The notes under the pieces were generated by a model. The model was not told the origin of the DNA and searched no databases. It worked only from the letters and a program-made list of their open reading frames with translations. 64,000 bases of DNA. Source: Gp6-AA40 sp035492455 (GTDB taxonomy: Bacteria > Acidobacteriota > Vicinamibacteria > Vicinamibacterales > UBA2999). Every line of letters starts with the position of its first letter. The first letter of the stretch is position 1. Below, one piece after another: positions 1 to 6,408 of this stretch. The position numbers were made by a program, and so were the translations under genes. The DNA lies in NCBI GenBank assembly GCA_035492455.1, contig DATJJE010000012.1, positions 1 through 64,000 of the forward strand, given 5' to 3'.

Positions 1-966
1 GCCGCGGCCACGGGCATGAACTGCGTCGATTGCCATGTGTCGGACGCGGGCGGCGACTGGGCGAAGTACGCCGACGACACCGCGTTCAAACGGACGACCC
101 GCCGGATGGTGGCGATGGTGAATACCCTCAACGAGGGTTCCTTTGGCGGACGCAAGATGGTCACCTGCTTTACATGCCACCGCGGTTTGAAAGTTCCCGC
201 CACACTGCCCGATCTGGATCTGCAATATGGCGAGCCGCCGCCGGTGGACCCGGACCAAATTACACGATCCACCCCCGGCGCACCGACTCCGGATCAGATT
301 CTGGACAAGTATCTGCAGGCCATCGGCGGAGCGCAGCGCGCGGCTGGCATCACCAGCATCACGGGCAAAGGGTCCTACCGCGCCTACGATGACTTCCAAT
401 TGTCCCCGCTCGACCTCTACGCGAAGGCCCCGGATCAACGCTCAACCGTCCAGCACTCGCCGTATGGCGACATGACCATCACCTACGACGGCAAGAACGC
501 GTGGATGGCGGCACCAAAGGATGTCCGGCCCTTTCCGGTCGTTCAGTACAGCGGGGGGAACCTGGACGGCGCGCGCGTTGATGCGCTTCTCGAGTTCCCC
601 GGACGCCTCAAGCAGGCGCTCACCAATTGGCGAGTCGGCCCGGAGAGCTCGGTGGGCGATCAGGATGTCCAGATCGTTCAGGCCACCACGACGAGTGGCT
701 TTCTCGTAAAGCTGTATTTCGACAGCAAGACCGGCCTGCTCCTGCGTTCGGTGCGATATTCGGATTCTCCGGTGGGCAAGGTGCCCGTGCGCGTCGATTA
801 TTCGGACTATCGGGCGGTATCCGGTGTGAAGGTTCCGTTCAAGCGCGTGGCGACGTGGACGGATGGCAGGACCGTTTTCCAGCTGGATTCGGTGCAGGTG
901 AATACGGCCGTGGATGCGTCCAGGTTCGCCAAGCCCAAACCGCCGGCGCCGCCGCCCGCGCGTTGA
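1..966 (+). CDS. Reaction-centre-type c cytochrome fused to LolA-like domain, 5'-partial
   Basis: The reading frame is open from the first base, so the N-terminus lies outside the window; the ATG at 16 is internal. Two heme-binding CxxCH motifs are visible, CVDCH right after the window start and CFTCH about 48 residues later, with methionines between them (MVAMV) that could be axial ligands. Spacing and surrounding sequence resemble the photosynthetic reaction-centre cytochrome c subunit family, which in Acidobacteria occurs in non-phototrophs. The remaining ~220 residues (from about TPDQILDKYLQAIGG) resemble a LolA/outer-membrane-lipoprotein-sorting type beta half-barrel. The C-terminus is proline/alanine rich. 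The protein is probably periplasmic, with a role in electron transfer or heme-linked sensing. The stop codon lies inside the -35 box of the next gene's promoter. Confidence 0.8.
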   Translation, partial: AAATGMNCVDCHVSDAGGDWAKYADDTAFKRTTRRMVAMVNTLNEGSFGGRKMVTCFTCHRGLKVPATLPDLDLQYGEPPPVDPDQITRSTPGAPTPDQILDKYLQAIGGAQRAAGITSITGKGSYRAYDDFQLSPLDLYAKAPDQRSTVQHSPYGDMTITYDGKNAWMAAPKDVRPFPVVQYSGGNLDGARVDALLEFPGRLKQALTNWRVGPESSVGDQDVQIVQATTTSGFLVKLYFDSKTGLLLRSVRYSDSPVGKVPVRVDYSDYRAVSGVKVPFKRVATWTDGRTVFQLDSVQVNTAVDASRFAKPKPPAPPPAR

Positions 967-990
967 CCGCTCGTGCGGCCAGCATGTACG
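963..990 (+). promoter_or_regulatory. Candidate sigma70-type promoter for first DUF6152 gene
   Basis: TTGACC (963-968), a 16-base spacer, then TGTACG (985-990). It overlaps the TGA of the preceding cytochrome gene. On its own it would be weak, but it aligns base for base with the better promoter in front of the downstream duplicate (1539-1567), which supports a duplicated regulatory region. The -10 has drifted from the duplicate's TATACT, so this copy may be weaker. Confidence 0.4.
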
Positions 991-1110
991 CTTGCGCCCT
1001 GGCTCGCCCGAGGGCCAGCCCACCGTCTTGATAAGTATTCGTCTCTCGCAGACTTGGCAGAATCCGGAGAACGTCGCGCCGACCGTTCGAGTTCAGATGG
1101 AGCGTGGTTT

Positions 1111-1491
1111 ATGAAAAGGCTGTTTCAGGCGACTACGCTGGTGGTGGTTCTCCTTGGCGGTTCAACCCCGTCGTTCGCGCATCACGGAAATGCGTCGTAC
1201 GAGAACAAGGAAGTCACCATCAAAGGAAAAGTCACACAGTGGCTGTGGACGAATCCGCATTCGTTTCTCATGCTCGACGTCACCGATGAGAACGGCAAGG
1301 TCGTGCACTGGGTCTGCGAGAACCAGGCCCCCTCGACTCTCGTCAATTTTGGTTTCACCGCCAAGACCTTCAAGGCCGGCGACGAAGTAACGGTGGTGAT
1401 GGCAGCCGTGGCCAAGAACGGCACGCCTGTCGGGCGTATCAGCAGGATCATCCTCCCCGATGGTTACGTCATGAATTCCGAGGTGAGATAG
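1111..1491 (+). CDS. DUF6152 family secreted protein, copy 1
   Basis: A 126-residue exported protein. Residues 1-23 form a signal peptide (MKRLFQ, then a hydrophobic stretch ending SFA). The mature protein begins HHGNASYENKEVTIKGKV, the histidine-rich start and beta-strand pattern typical of DUF6152, a family of unknown function common in Acidobacteria and Proteobacteria. I chose ATG 1111 over the upstream in-frame alternative because the signal peptide starts there and GGAG lies about 9 bases upstream. The protein is nearly identical to the product of 1616-1996 along its whole length, so this is a recent tandem duplicate. The conserved HH/H and tryptophan residues suggest metal or ligand binding, but no activity is established. 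Confidence 0.85.
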   Translation: MKRLFQATTLVVVLLGGSTPSFAHHGNASYENKEVTIKGKVTQWLWTNPHSFLMLDVTDENGKVVHWVCENQAPSTLVNFGFTAKTFKAGDEVTVVMAAVAKNGTPVGRISRIILPDGYVMNSEVR

Positions 1492-1538
1492 ATAGCACCC
1501 CGTCTTGTTGTGGCGCGCAAACCGCCGGCGGCGCCGCG

Positions 1539-1567
1539 TTGATCGCTCGTTGCGGTGAGCATATACT
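1539..1567 (+). promoter_or_regulatory. Sigma70-type promoter for second DUF6152 gene
   Basis: TTGATC (1539-1544), an exact 17-base spacer, then TATACT (1562-1567), about 48 bases before the ATG of the second DUF6152 gene. The 25 bases before the -35 (AAACCGCCGGCG...) match the 3' end of the cytochrome gene upstream of copy 1. The promoter was therefore carried along in the duplication. Confidence 0.6.
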
Positions 1568-1615
1568 TTTGCCGCCGCGACCCCGGCCTTTCGAGTTCAA
1601 ATCTGGAGCGTAGTT

Positions 1616-1996
1616 ATGAAAAGGCTGTTTCAGGCGAGTTTGCTGCTGTTGGTTCTCCTTGCAGGTTCAACGCCCGTATTCGCCCACCACGGGAATGCTT
1701 CGTACGAGAACAAAACCGTGACCATCAAAGGAAAGGTCACGCAGTGGCTGTGGACCAACCCGCATTCGTTCCTGATGGTCGACGTGACCGATGAGAACGG
1801 TAAAGTCGTGCATTGGATCTGCGAGAACAACGCGCCGTCCACGCTCGTCAATTTTGGTTTCACGGCCAAGACGTTCAAGGCCGGGGATGAAGTGACGGTC
1901 GTGATGTCAGCGGTGGCCAAAAACGGCACCCCTGCCGGGCGTATCACGAAGGTCATCCTCGCCGACGGCTATGTGATGAATTCCGAGGTCAGGTAG
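1616..1996 (+). CDS. DUF6152 family secreted protein, copy 2
   Basis: A 126-residue paralogue of the gene at 1111-1491, with the same signal peptide layout (MKRLFQASLLLLVLLAGS... VFA) and the same mature start HHGNASYENK. Differences are mostly conservative and clustered in the signal peptide (for example IC for VC, MS for MA, KV for RI). The start ATG follows TGGAGCGTAGTT, a GGAG Shine-Dalgarno element, and an upstream TTGATC/TATACT promoter. A third, more diverged DUF6152 member sits at 3069-3461 on the other strand. Function is unknown; the mature protein should reside in the periplasm. The secreted protein gene at 2017 starts 20 bases after this stop and is probably co-transcribed. Confidence 0.85.
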   Translation: MKRLFQASLLLLVLLAGSTPVFAHHGNASYENKTVTIKGKVTQWLWTNPHSFLMVDVTDENGKVVHWICENNAPSTLVNFGFTAKTFKAGDEVTVVMSAVAKNGTPAGRITKVILADGYVMNSEVR

Positions 1997-2016
1997 TCGT
2001 CACCGCAGAAAGGACC

Positions 2017-2970
2017 ATGGAGATGCCACGGCGTTTTGTTGCCTCAGCGATAGCAATTGCGGCGTTGACGCTCTCACCCGTTACGCACGCCCAGGCACCG
2101 GCCGGGGGACAGGGCCGCCAGGGAGGGAGAGGTGGCCGCGGCGCCGCAGCGCAACCTGCTCCGAACGGACAGAACGAGAACATACACGTCGATGGCTGGA
2201 ACCGGAAGCAGGAGTCCCTGGAGGCGTCCGGTAAGAAACCTGGTCCTGCTCCGGCTCGTGACCTGTCCGGGATCTGGGAACCGGTGCCCAGGTATCGCGA
2301 TGGCGTGTTTGCGAGCGGCCCACGCGACATGCCCTCGGACGCGGCACATGAAGCCCAAATGCCGTACACGCCGATGGGAAAGCAGGCGATGGCGTCCCAT
2401 AAATCGGGGTTCGGAGTAAACATCGCGCCAATTGCGGAGATCAACGATCCGTTCGACAACTGTGACCCGATCGGGTTCCCGCGGATAATCCTCTTCAACC
2501 TGCGAGCGGTGCAGATCGTTCAAACGCCGAAACAGGTCCTGATGCTCTATCAGAACACACGGACGTTCCGCACAATCTGGTTGGACCGGGAGCTCCCCAA
2601 ACCGGCCGAGATTACCGAGCCGCGATGGTTCGGCTATTCAGTTGGTAAGTGGACGGACCCGACGACGCTGGTTGTCTCCACCACCGGGTTGGACGAGAGC
2701 ACCTGGATCGACAATGTTGGCCGGCCGCACAGTGACCAACTGGTGGTGGAGGAAACCTATCATCGCGTGGACCAGTTCAACATCGACCTCACCGTCAAGA
2801 TCACGGACCCGGTGATGTATACACAACCGTGGTACCCGCTGAAGAATTTCCGGCTGGGAATGAATTCGGACGACTTTGATATTCGCGAGATGATTTGCGC
2901 GGTGTCGCAGCAGGCGCTGTTCAATCAGTTGTTGAAAAACACAACGGATCCAGCCCCGGAAAAGAAATAA
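2017..2970 (+). CDS. Secreted protein of unknown function (DUF6152-linked)
   Basis: A 317-residue protein with a signal peptide (residues 1-26, ending THAQA) followed by a Gly/Arg/Gln-rich low-complexity linker (about 27-50). The rest is a soluble region with the phrase DLSGIWEPVPRYRDGV and a conserved-looking core around NCDPIGFPR and WFGYSVGKWTDPTTLVV. I have seen this arrangement in acidobacterial hypothetical proteins that sit next to DUF6152 genes, but I cannot name a domain. Start alternatives are ATG 2017 and ATG 2023, and both keep the signal peptide. It is the last gene of the plus-strand unit and is followed 14 bases later by a strong terminator. Confidence 0.7.
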   Translation: MEMPRRFVASAIAIAALTLSPVTHAQAPAGGQGRQGGRGGRGAAAQPAPNGQNENIHVDGWNRKQESLEASGKKPGPAPARDLSGIWEPVPRYRDGVFASGPRDMPSDAAHEAQMPYTPMGKQAMASHKSGFGVNIAPIAEINDPFDNCDPIGFPRIILFNLRAVQIVQTPKQVLMLYQNTRTFRTIWLDRELPKPAEITEPRWFGYSVGKWTDPTTLVVSTTGLDESTWIDNVGRPHSDQLVVEETYHRVDQFNIDLTVKITDPVMYTQPWYPLKNFRLGMNSDDFDIREMICAVSQQALFNQLLKNTTDPAPEKK

Positions 2971-2984
2971 GGCTGTCACGCAAG

Positions 2985-3022
2985 AAAGCCGGATATCACA
3001 CCACGTGACATCCGGCTTTTTT
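2985..3022 (+). terminator. Rho-independent terminator
   Basis: A 15-base left arm (2985-2999) and a 15-base right arm (3005-3019) pair with a single mismatch around a 5-base loop (ACCAC, 3000-3004), and are followed by an uninterrupted T run. It lies 14 bases after the stop of the secreted protein gene and between convergent genes. It should end the plus-strand cytochrome/DUF6152 unit. Confidence 0.9.
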
Positions 3023-3038
3023 CATGTCTGTGTTCCCC

Positions 3039-3066
3039 TGATACCTGACACCTGATACCCGATACC
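3039..3066. repeat. Heptanucleotide tandem repeat (TGATACC type)
   Basis: Four consecutive 7-base units: TGATACC, TGACACC, TGATACC, CGATACC. The array lies in the gap between two convergent genes, right after the terminator. It has the same 7-base period as the GGTGCGA and GGTTCGA arrays elsewhere in the window. Confidence 0.65.
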
Positions 3067-3068
3067 CG

Positions 3069-3461
3069 TCAGTCCCACTGGTGCTCGACGCCGTCACCTC
3101 GCGCCTTGTCGCCGTGCATCGGCGTCACGAATCCGAGCAGGCAGCCGGGCGATCCATCGCGCAGCAGATGGCAGCGCGCCTTGATCCTGTCGCCCACTTT
3201 CACGTCTTCTTTGCCGACACCGTTGCGGAAGATCCCCTGCGGGCCCGTTGCTTCGAGCGCCCAGATGGTCGGCTCGCCCCCCTTCGCATCCTTGACCTCC
3301 AGGTAGACCCACGAATGCGGCAGCAGGTAATGGATCTCGGTGACGGTTCCTTCCATGTCGGTCCACTTCGTCACCTCGTAGGCGTTGTGGGAATGATGCG
3401 CCCATGCGGGCAGCACCACGGCAAACAGGCCAAGGGCCGCGAGACCAAGCAGCTTCTTCAT
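3069..3461 (-). CDS. DUF6152 family secreted protein, divergent copy
   Basis: A 130-residue exported protein. The signal peptide covers residues 1-21 (MKKLLGLAALGLFAVVLPAWA) and the mature N-terminus is HHSHNAYE. Strand pattern and conserved positions (HH, EGTVTEIH, PHSWVYLEV, VGDRIKARCH) match DUF6152. It is clearly more distant from the 1111 and 1616 copies than those two are from each other. It is the last gene of a minus-strand series and begins 2 bases after the stop of the preceding gene. It may bind a metal or small ligand through the N-terminal histidines; that is inference only. Confidence 0.8.
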   Translation of the reverse strand: MKKLLGLAALGLFAVVLPAWAHHSHNAYEVTKWTDMEGTVTEIHYLLPHSWVYLEVKDAKGGEPTIWALEATGPQGIFRNGVGKEDVKVGDRIKARCHLLRDGSPGCLLGFVTPMHGDKARGDGVEHQWD

Positions 3462-3463
3462 CT

Positions 3464-4201
3464 CTACCGTCCTTGCGCAGCCTGACCCTGCGCGCCCTGA
3501 TTACCCTGATTGGCGAGCGGCGGCTTGGGATAGCCGTTCGAATACATCATCAAGCCGGAATACTGGTAGCGCACCGGCTTGTAGTTCTCGTCGAGCATGC
3601 GCAGCGAGATCTGGAACCAGTTCGCCGCCGGCGCGTTTTTCGGCACCGTGGTCTCCACGATGTACAGGCGGTTCTCGTACATGTGAATCGCTGCATAGGT
3701 GCGCGACTCGTCGGGGTTGATGGTGTGGACCTCGTGCCCCTCGATGACGTCGATGTTGTAGTGCGCGAGATGCGTCACCTTGGCGGCGCGCTCGATGATG
3801 TTCCACGTCGCCCACATCATCGCCCCGCGAATGTCCTTCACCGTTTCGTCCTGGCAGGCGTCGCCGACCAGATCGCGGCGCTGCTGCGGCGTCAGCTTCG
3901 GGTTATCGGCGCCGGCGTCGTGAATGCACTTCACGTTGCGCGCCGCATGCATCTTCGGCACGTCACGGTAGTCGACGACGGTCACCTTGTAGTGATTGCG
4001 TCCCTGATCGGCGGTGTAGACGCGGGCGGGCAGCGGATCGAGACGGTACTCGTCCGGATACGTCGTCTGCTCGACCTTCGGCTCGACGGGCATGTTGATG
4101 CTGAAGTAATCGAGCTTGCTGACGTAGTCGATCGGCTCCTGCGCGAACGCAGGAAGCGCGCTGATGAGCAGGAGCGCAGGCAGCAGGGCGGTGACTCGCA
4201 T
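3464..4201 (-). CDS. Secreted protein of unknown function
   Basis: A 245-residue protein with a clear signal peptide (residues 1-20, MRVTALLPALLLISALPAFA). The mature part has repeated mentions of a small surface-exposed beta fold (DYFSINMPVEPKVEQTTYP, RNHYKVTVVDYRDVP, RLYIVETTVPKNAPAANWF) and two cysteines (in VKCIHD and GDACQD). The C-terminal tail is Gln/Gly/Ala rich (NQGNQGAQGQAAQGR). The N-terminal strands resemble acidobacterial proteins annotated only as hypothetical. It lies 34 bases after an MBL-fold gene and immediately before the DUF6152 gene in the same orientation, so it is likely part of the same transcript. Confidence 0.7.
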   Translation of the reverse strand: MRVTALLPALLLISALPAFAQEPIDYVSKLDYFSINMPVEPKVEQTTYPDEYRLDPLPARVYTADQGRNHYKVTVVDYRDVPKMHAARNVKCIHDAGADNPKLTPQQRRDLVGDACQDETVKDIRGAMMWATWNIIERAAKVTHLAHYNIDVIEGHEVHTINPDESRTYAAIHMYENRLYIVETTVPKNAPAANWFQISLRMLDENYKPVRYQYSGLMMYSNGYPKPPLANQGNQGAQGQAAQGR

Positions 4202-4235
4202 GGCGGTGTCCTCTTTAAATGACCTCCGACCCCAT

Positions 4236-5273
4236 TTAATTCGTCGCGGTCAGTTTCCCCTGCGCCGCGAGGCGCGCCCGTGCGCACTCGAGAATGATGT
4301 CCATGTAGCGATCTGCCTTGTTCTTCGCCAGCAGCAGCGGATGCATCCCGGTCGGATACTTGTCGCGTATCGCCTCCATCGTCATCAGGCTGTTCATGAG
4401 GATGTCGGGATGGCTGCCGAGGAACGACTCCACATTCAGCTTCTTCAACTCGTCGTTGAAGACGTGCTTGAACGCGTCGAGCGAGTCCTGTGTCGGCATC
4501 TGCGTGCCGCTCATGATGGCGACGTCGTGCGTGCGCCCGCCGAACTTCGCGGGCACCACCATGCCGATCGTTCCCGGCGTGTGGCCCGGCAGGCGGATGA
4601 GCGTGATCGTGGTATCGCCGAGCGTCAGCTTCTGGCCGTCGGTCACATCGCCGTCCGGCGTGAATCCGGGCGCTGCGTTGCCGCGTCCACCACGCTGCAT
4701 CGCCGCCCAATCCGGCATCGCCGCCAGCACCTTGGCGTGATACTTCATCTGCAGGTAGTTCGCGCCGCCGAAGTGATCGGCGTGACCGTGGCCGACCAGA
4801 ATGTATTTGATCTGCGCGGGATCGAGGCCGGCCTTCTGCATTTCGGGTTCGATGACGTTCATCGCGTCGGCGGTGCTGTTCAGCGTGTCGAACAGGATGA
4901 TGCCGGCGCCCGTCGGCACGACCCACGCCCCCACGTCGTTGAAGCCGATGTAGGTGAGGTTGTCGAACAGCTTGATCGGGCCTTCCTGCACGGTGGGGAG
5001 CCGCGGCAGGCCCTGCGCCTGACGTGCCAGCGCCACTCGCTGTGGACCGGTGCTGGTGCAGAACCATTTCGCCGTGTCGGCCATGTCCGCGCCGCCGATC
5101 TTCGTGGCGGCCGCAACATGCGCCTGCGCTTCCTTCGAGTTGGCGAACTGGTCCGCGGTCGGAAAGTTGTCCTCAGCGGGGGCGCCGCCGGCGCGGCCCT
5201 GCTGCTGCTGCGCCAACAGCGTAAATTGCGATGCGGCGACAAGCGCCGCCGCCAGTGCAAGCGTGCGTCTCAT
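4236..5273 (-). CDS. Exported MBL-fold metallo-hydrolase
   Basis: A 345-residue protein with a signal peptide (residues 1-21) and a Gln/Gly-rich linker. The metallo-beta-lactamase domain follows: HGHADH at 162-167 provides the first zinc ligands, PGHTPG supplies the third histidine region, and GSHPDI supplies a later histidine. Layout resembles class B3-like periplasmic hydrolases, but lactamase activity cannot be inferred; many acidobacterial homologues have unknown substrates. The ATG overlaps the stop of the diheme cytochrome gene upstream (ATGA), indicating translational coupling to a cytochrome and a molybdenum hydroxylase. A second member of the family is at 35987-37027. Confidence 0.85.
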   Translation of the reverse strand: MRRTLALAAALVAASQFTLLAQQQQGRAGGAPAEDNFPTADQFANSKEAQAHVAAATKIGGADMADTAKWFCTSTGPQRVALARQAQGLPRLPTVQEGPIKLFDNLTYIGFNDVGAWVVPTGAGIILFDTLNSTADAMNVIEPEMQKAGLDPAQIKYILVGHGHADHFGGANYLQMKYHAKVLAAMPDWAAMQRGGRGNAAPGFTPDGDVTDGQKLTLGDTTITLIRLPGHTPGTIGMVVPAKFGGRTHDVAIMSGTQMPTQDSLDAFKHVFNDELKKLNVESFLGSHPDILMNSLMTMEAIRDKYPTGMHPLLLAKNKADRYMDIILECARARLAAQGKLTATN

Positions 5274-6271
5274 TTCGCTCCCGCAGTCGGATCCATCGAT
5301 GCCAGATACGCGGAGATCGCCAGGATGTCCGCGTCGTCAAGATTCTTGACGACCGGCGCCATCAGCTTCGACGTCATGCCGTTGCGGCTGCCGTCCTTGA
5401 AGAGATACAGCTCGCGCGCAAGATAAATCGGATGCTGCCCTGCAATGCGCGGCGCCGCGATGTTGGTCTTGCCGATGCTGGCGAGACCGTTGAGGCCGGG
5501 GCCGTGGCAGGTGCCGCACGCCGCCGTCTTCTTGTTCGCACCGGTCTCGACGAGGTCCTTCCCCTTCGCCAGGGTGCCGGTCGGCACGTAGGAGACGAAC
5601 TTCGTGTTCGGATCGCGCATGCGCGCCGCGTTGACATCCTCGGGCACGCTGATGATGCGGTTGGCGTTCGGCTCGGTCCCGCCTTTGGGATCGACGAAAC
5701 GCATGCGGCCCTGGGCGACGATCGTCTTCGGCACCGTGTCCTGTTCGACCACGCGCTGATTCTTGCGCGGCTTCAGCGAGGCGAACCAGGCCGTCGCCTC
5801 CTCGATCTCCTGATCGGTCATCTCTTTGGCGATGCCGTTCATGCGCGCCACGTCGATGCGCATGCCGCTCTTGAAGTCCATCATCTGCTGCTTCAGATAG
5901 GACTGCGGCATTCCAGCAAGATCGGCCGACTCCGGATGACCGATGCCCGACATCAGGTGGCACGACCCGCACGCGAGCACGCCGCCGTGGCCTTTCGTCA
6001 CGATCTGCGGCGCCGGCGGATGATCGTTCGGGAACCAGTCGGGCGGCGCCATGAGGTTGTCGATCTCCGCGGCGGTGTAGCTCTTGTCGCTGCCCGTGAC
6101 CTTCTTCGGCCCCTCTTCCGTCGGCAGCGTCCCGGCCTGCACGGGGAAGGCCCACTGCGGCTCGCGCGGCGGCGGTGTCTTCAGTTGATCGGGACTGACC
6201 GCCGGCTGCTGCGCCGAAAAGGCGCCCGCCGACAGCAGCAACATCGCACCAACAAATGCGAACTTACGCAT
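5270..6271 (-). CDS. Diheme c-type cytochrome
   Basis: A 333-residue exported cytochrome with a signal peptide at residues 1-20 (MRKFAFVGAMLLLSAGAFSA). There are two heme sites, CGSCH at 101-105 and CGTCH at 252-256, separated by about 150 residues, as in proteins built of two class I cytochrome c domains. I chose the start at 6271 because the signal peptide begins there; the open frame further upstream runs through a tandem repeat and is spurious. It lies downstream of the 2Fe-2S and Mo-pterin genes, so it is the likely electron acceptor of that oxidoreductase, as in the cytochrome-linked aldehyde dehydrogenases of acetic acid bacteria (established analogy). The C-terminus overlaps the MBL gene by 4 bases. 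Confidence 0.85.
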   Translation of the reverse strand: MRKFAFVGAMLLLSAGAFSAQQPAVSPDQLKTPPPREPQWAFPVQAGTLPTEEGPKKVTGSDKSYTAAEIDNLMAPPDWFPNDHPPAPQIVTKGHGGVLACGSCHLMSGIGHPESADLAGMPQSYLKQQMMDFKSGMRIDVARMNGIAKEMTDQEIEEATAWFASLKPRKNQRVVEQDTVPKTIVAQGRMRFVDPKGGTEPNANRIISVPEDVNAARMRDPNTKFVSYVPTGTLAKGKDLVETGANKKTAACGTCHGPGLNGLASIGKTNIAAPRIAGQHPIYLARELYLFKDGSRNGMTSKLMAPVVKNLDDADILAISAYLASMDPTAGAK

Positions 6272-6283
6272 CGAATCCTCCAA

Positions 6284-6408
6284 AACGTTCGAATCGTTCG
6301 AATCGTTCGATTCGTTCGGAACGTTCTCGTTCGGAACGTTCTCGTTCGAACGGGCCGAACGGTTCGAACGACCCGAACGGTTCGAACGACCCGAACGATC
6401 CGAACCGT
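6284..6408. repeat. TTCGAA-rich 9/15-bp tandem and inverted repeat
   Basis: The gap between the Mo-pterin gene and the cytochrome gene is filled by GTTCGAATC-type 9-mers (three near-perfect copies from about 6287). Two 15-base units with GTTCGGAACGTTCTC follow. The second half has two units of GGTTCGAACGACCCGAAC, which read as the approximate reverse complement of the first half. The unit itself contains the palindrome GTTCGAAC. No gene start or terminator is needed to explain it. Confidence 0.75.

Noticed and set aside
6287..6320. GTTCGAATC units look like the T-loop of a tRNA gene.
   Set aside because: They repeat in tandem, and no acceptor stem, D-loop or anticodon arm surrounds them.
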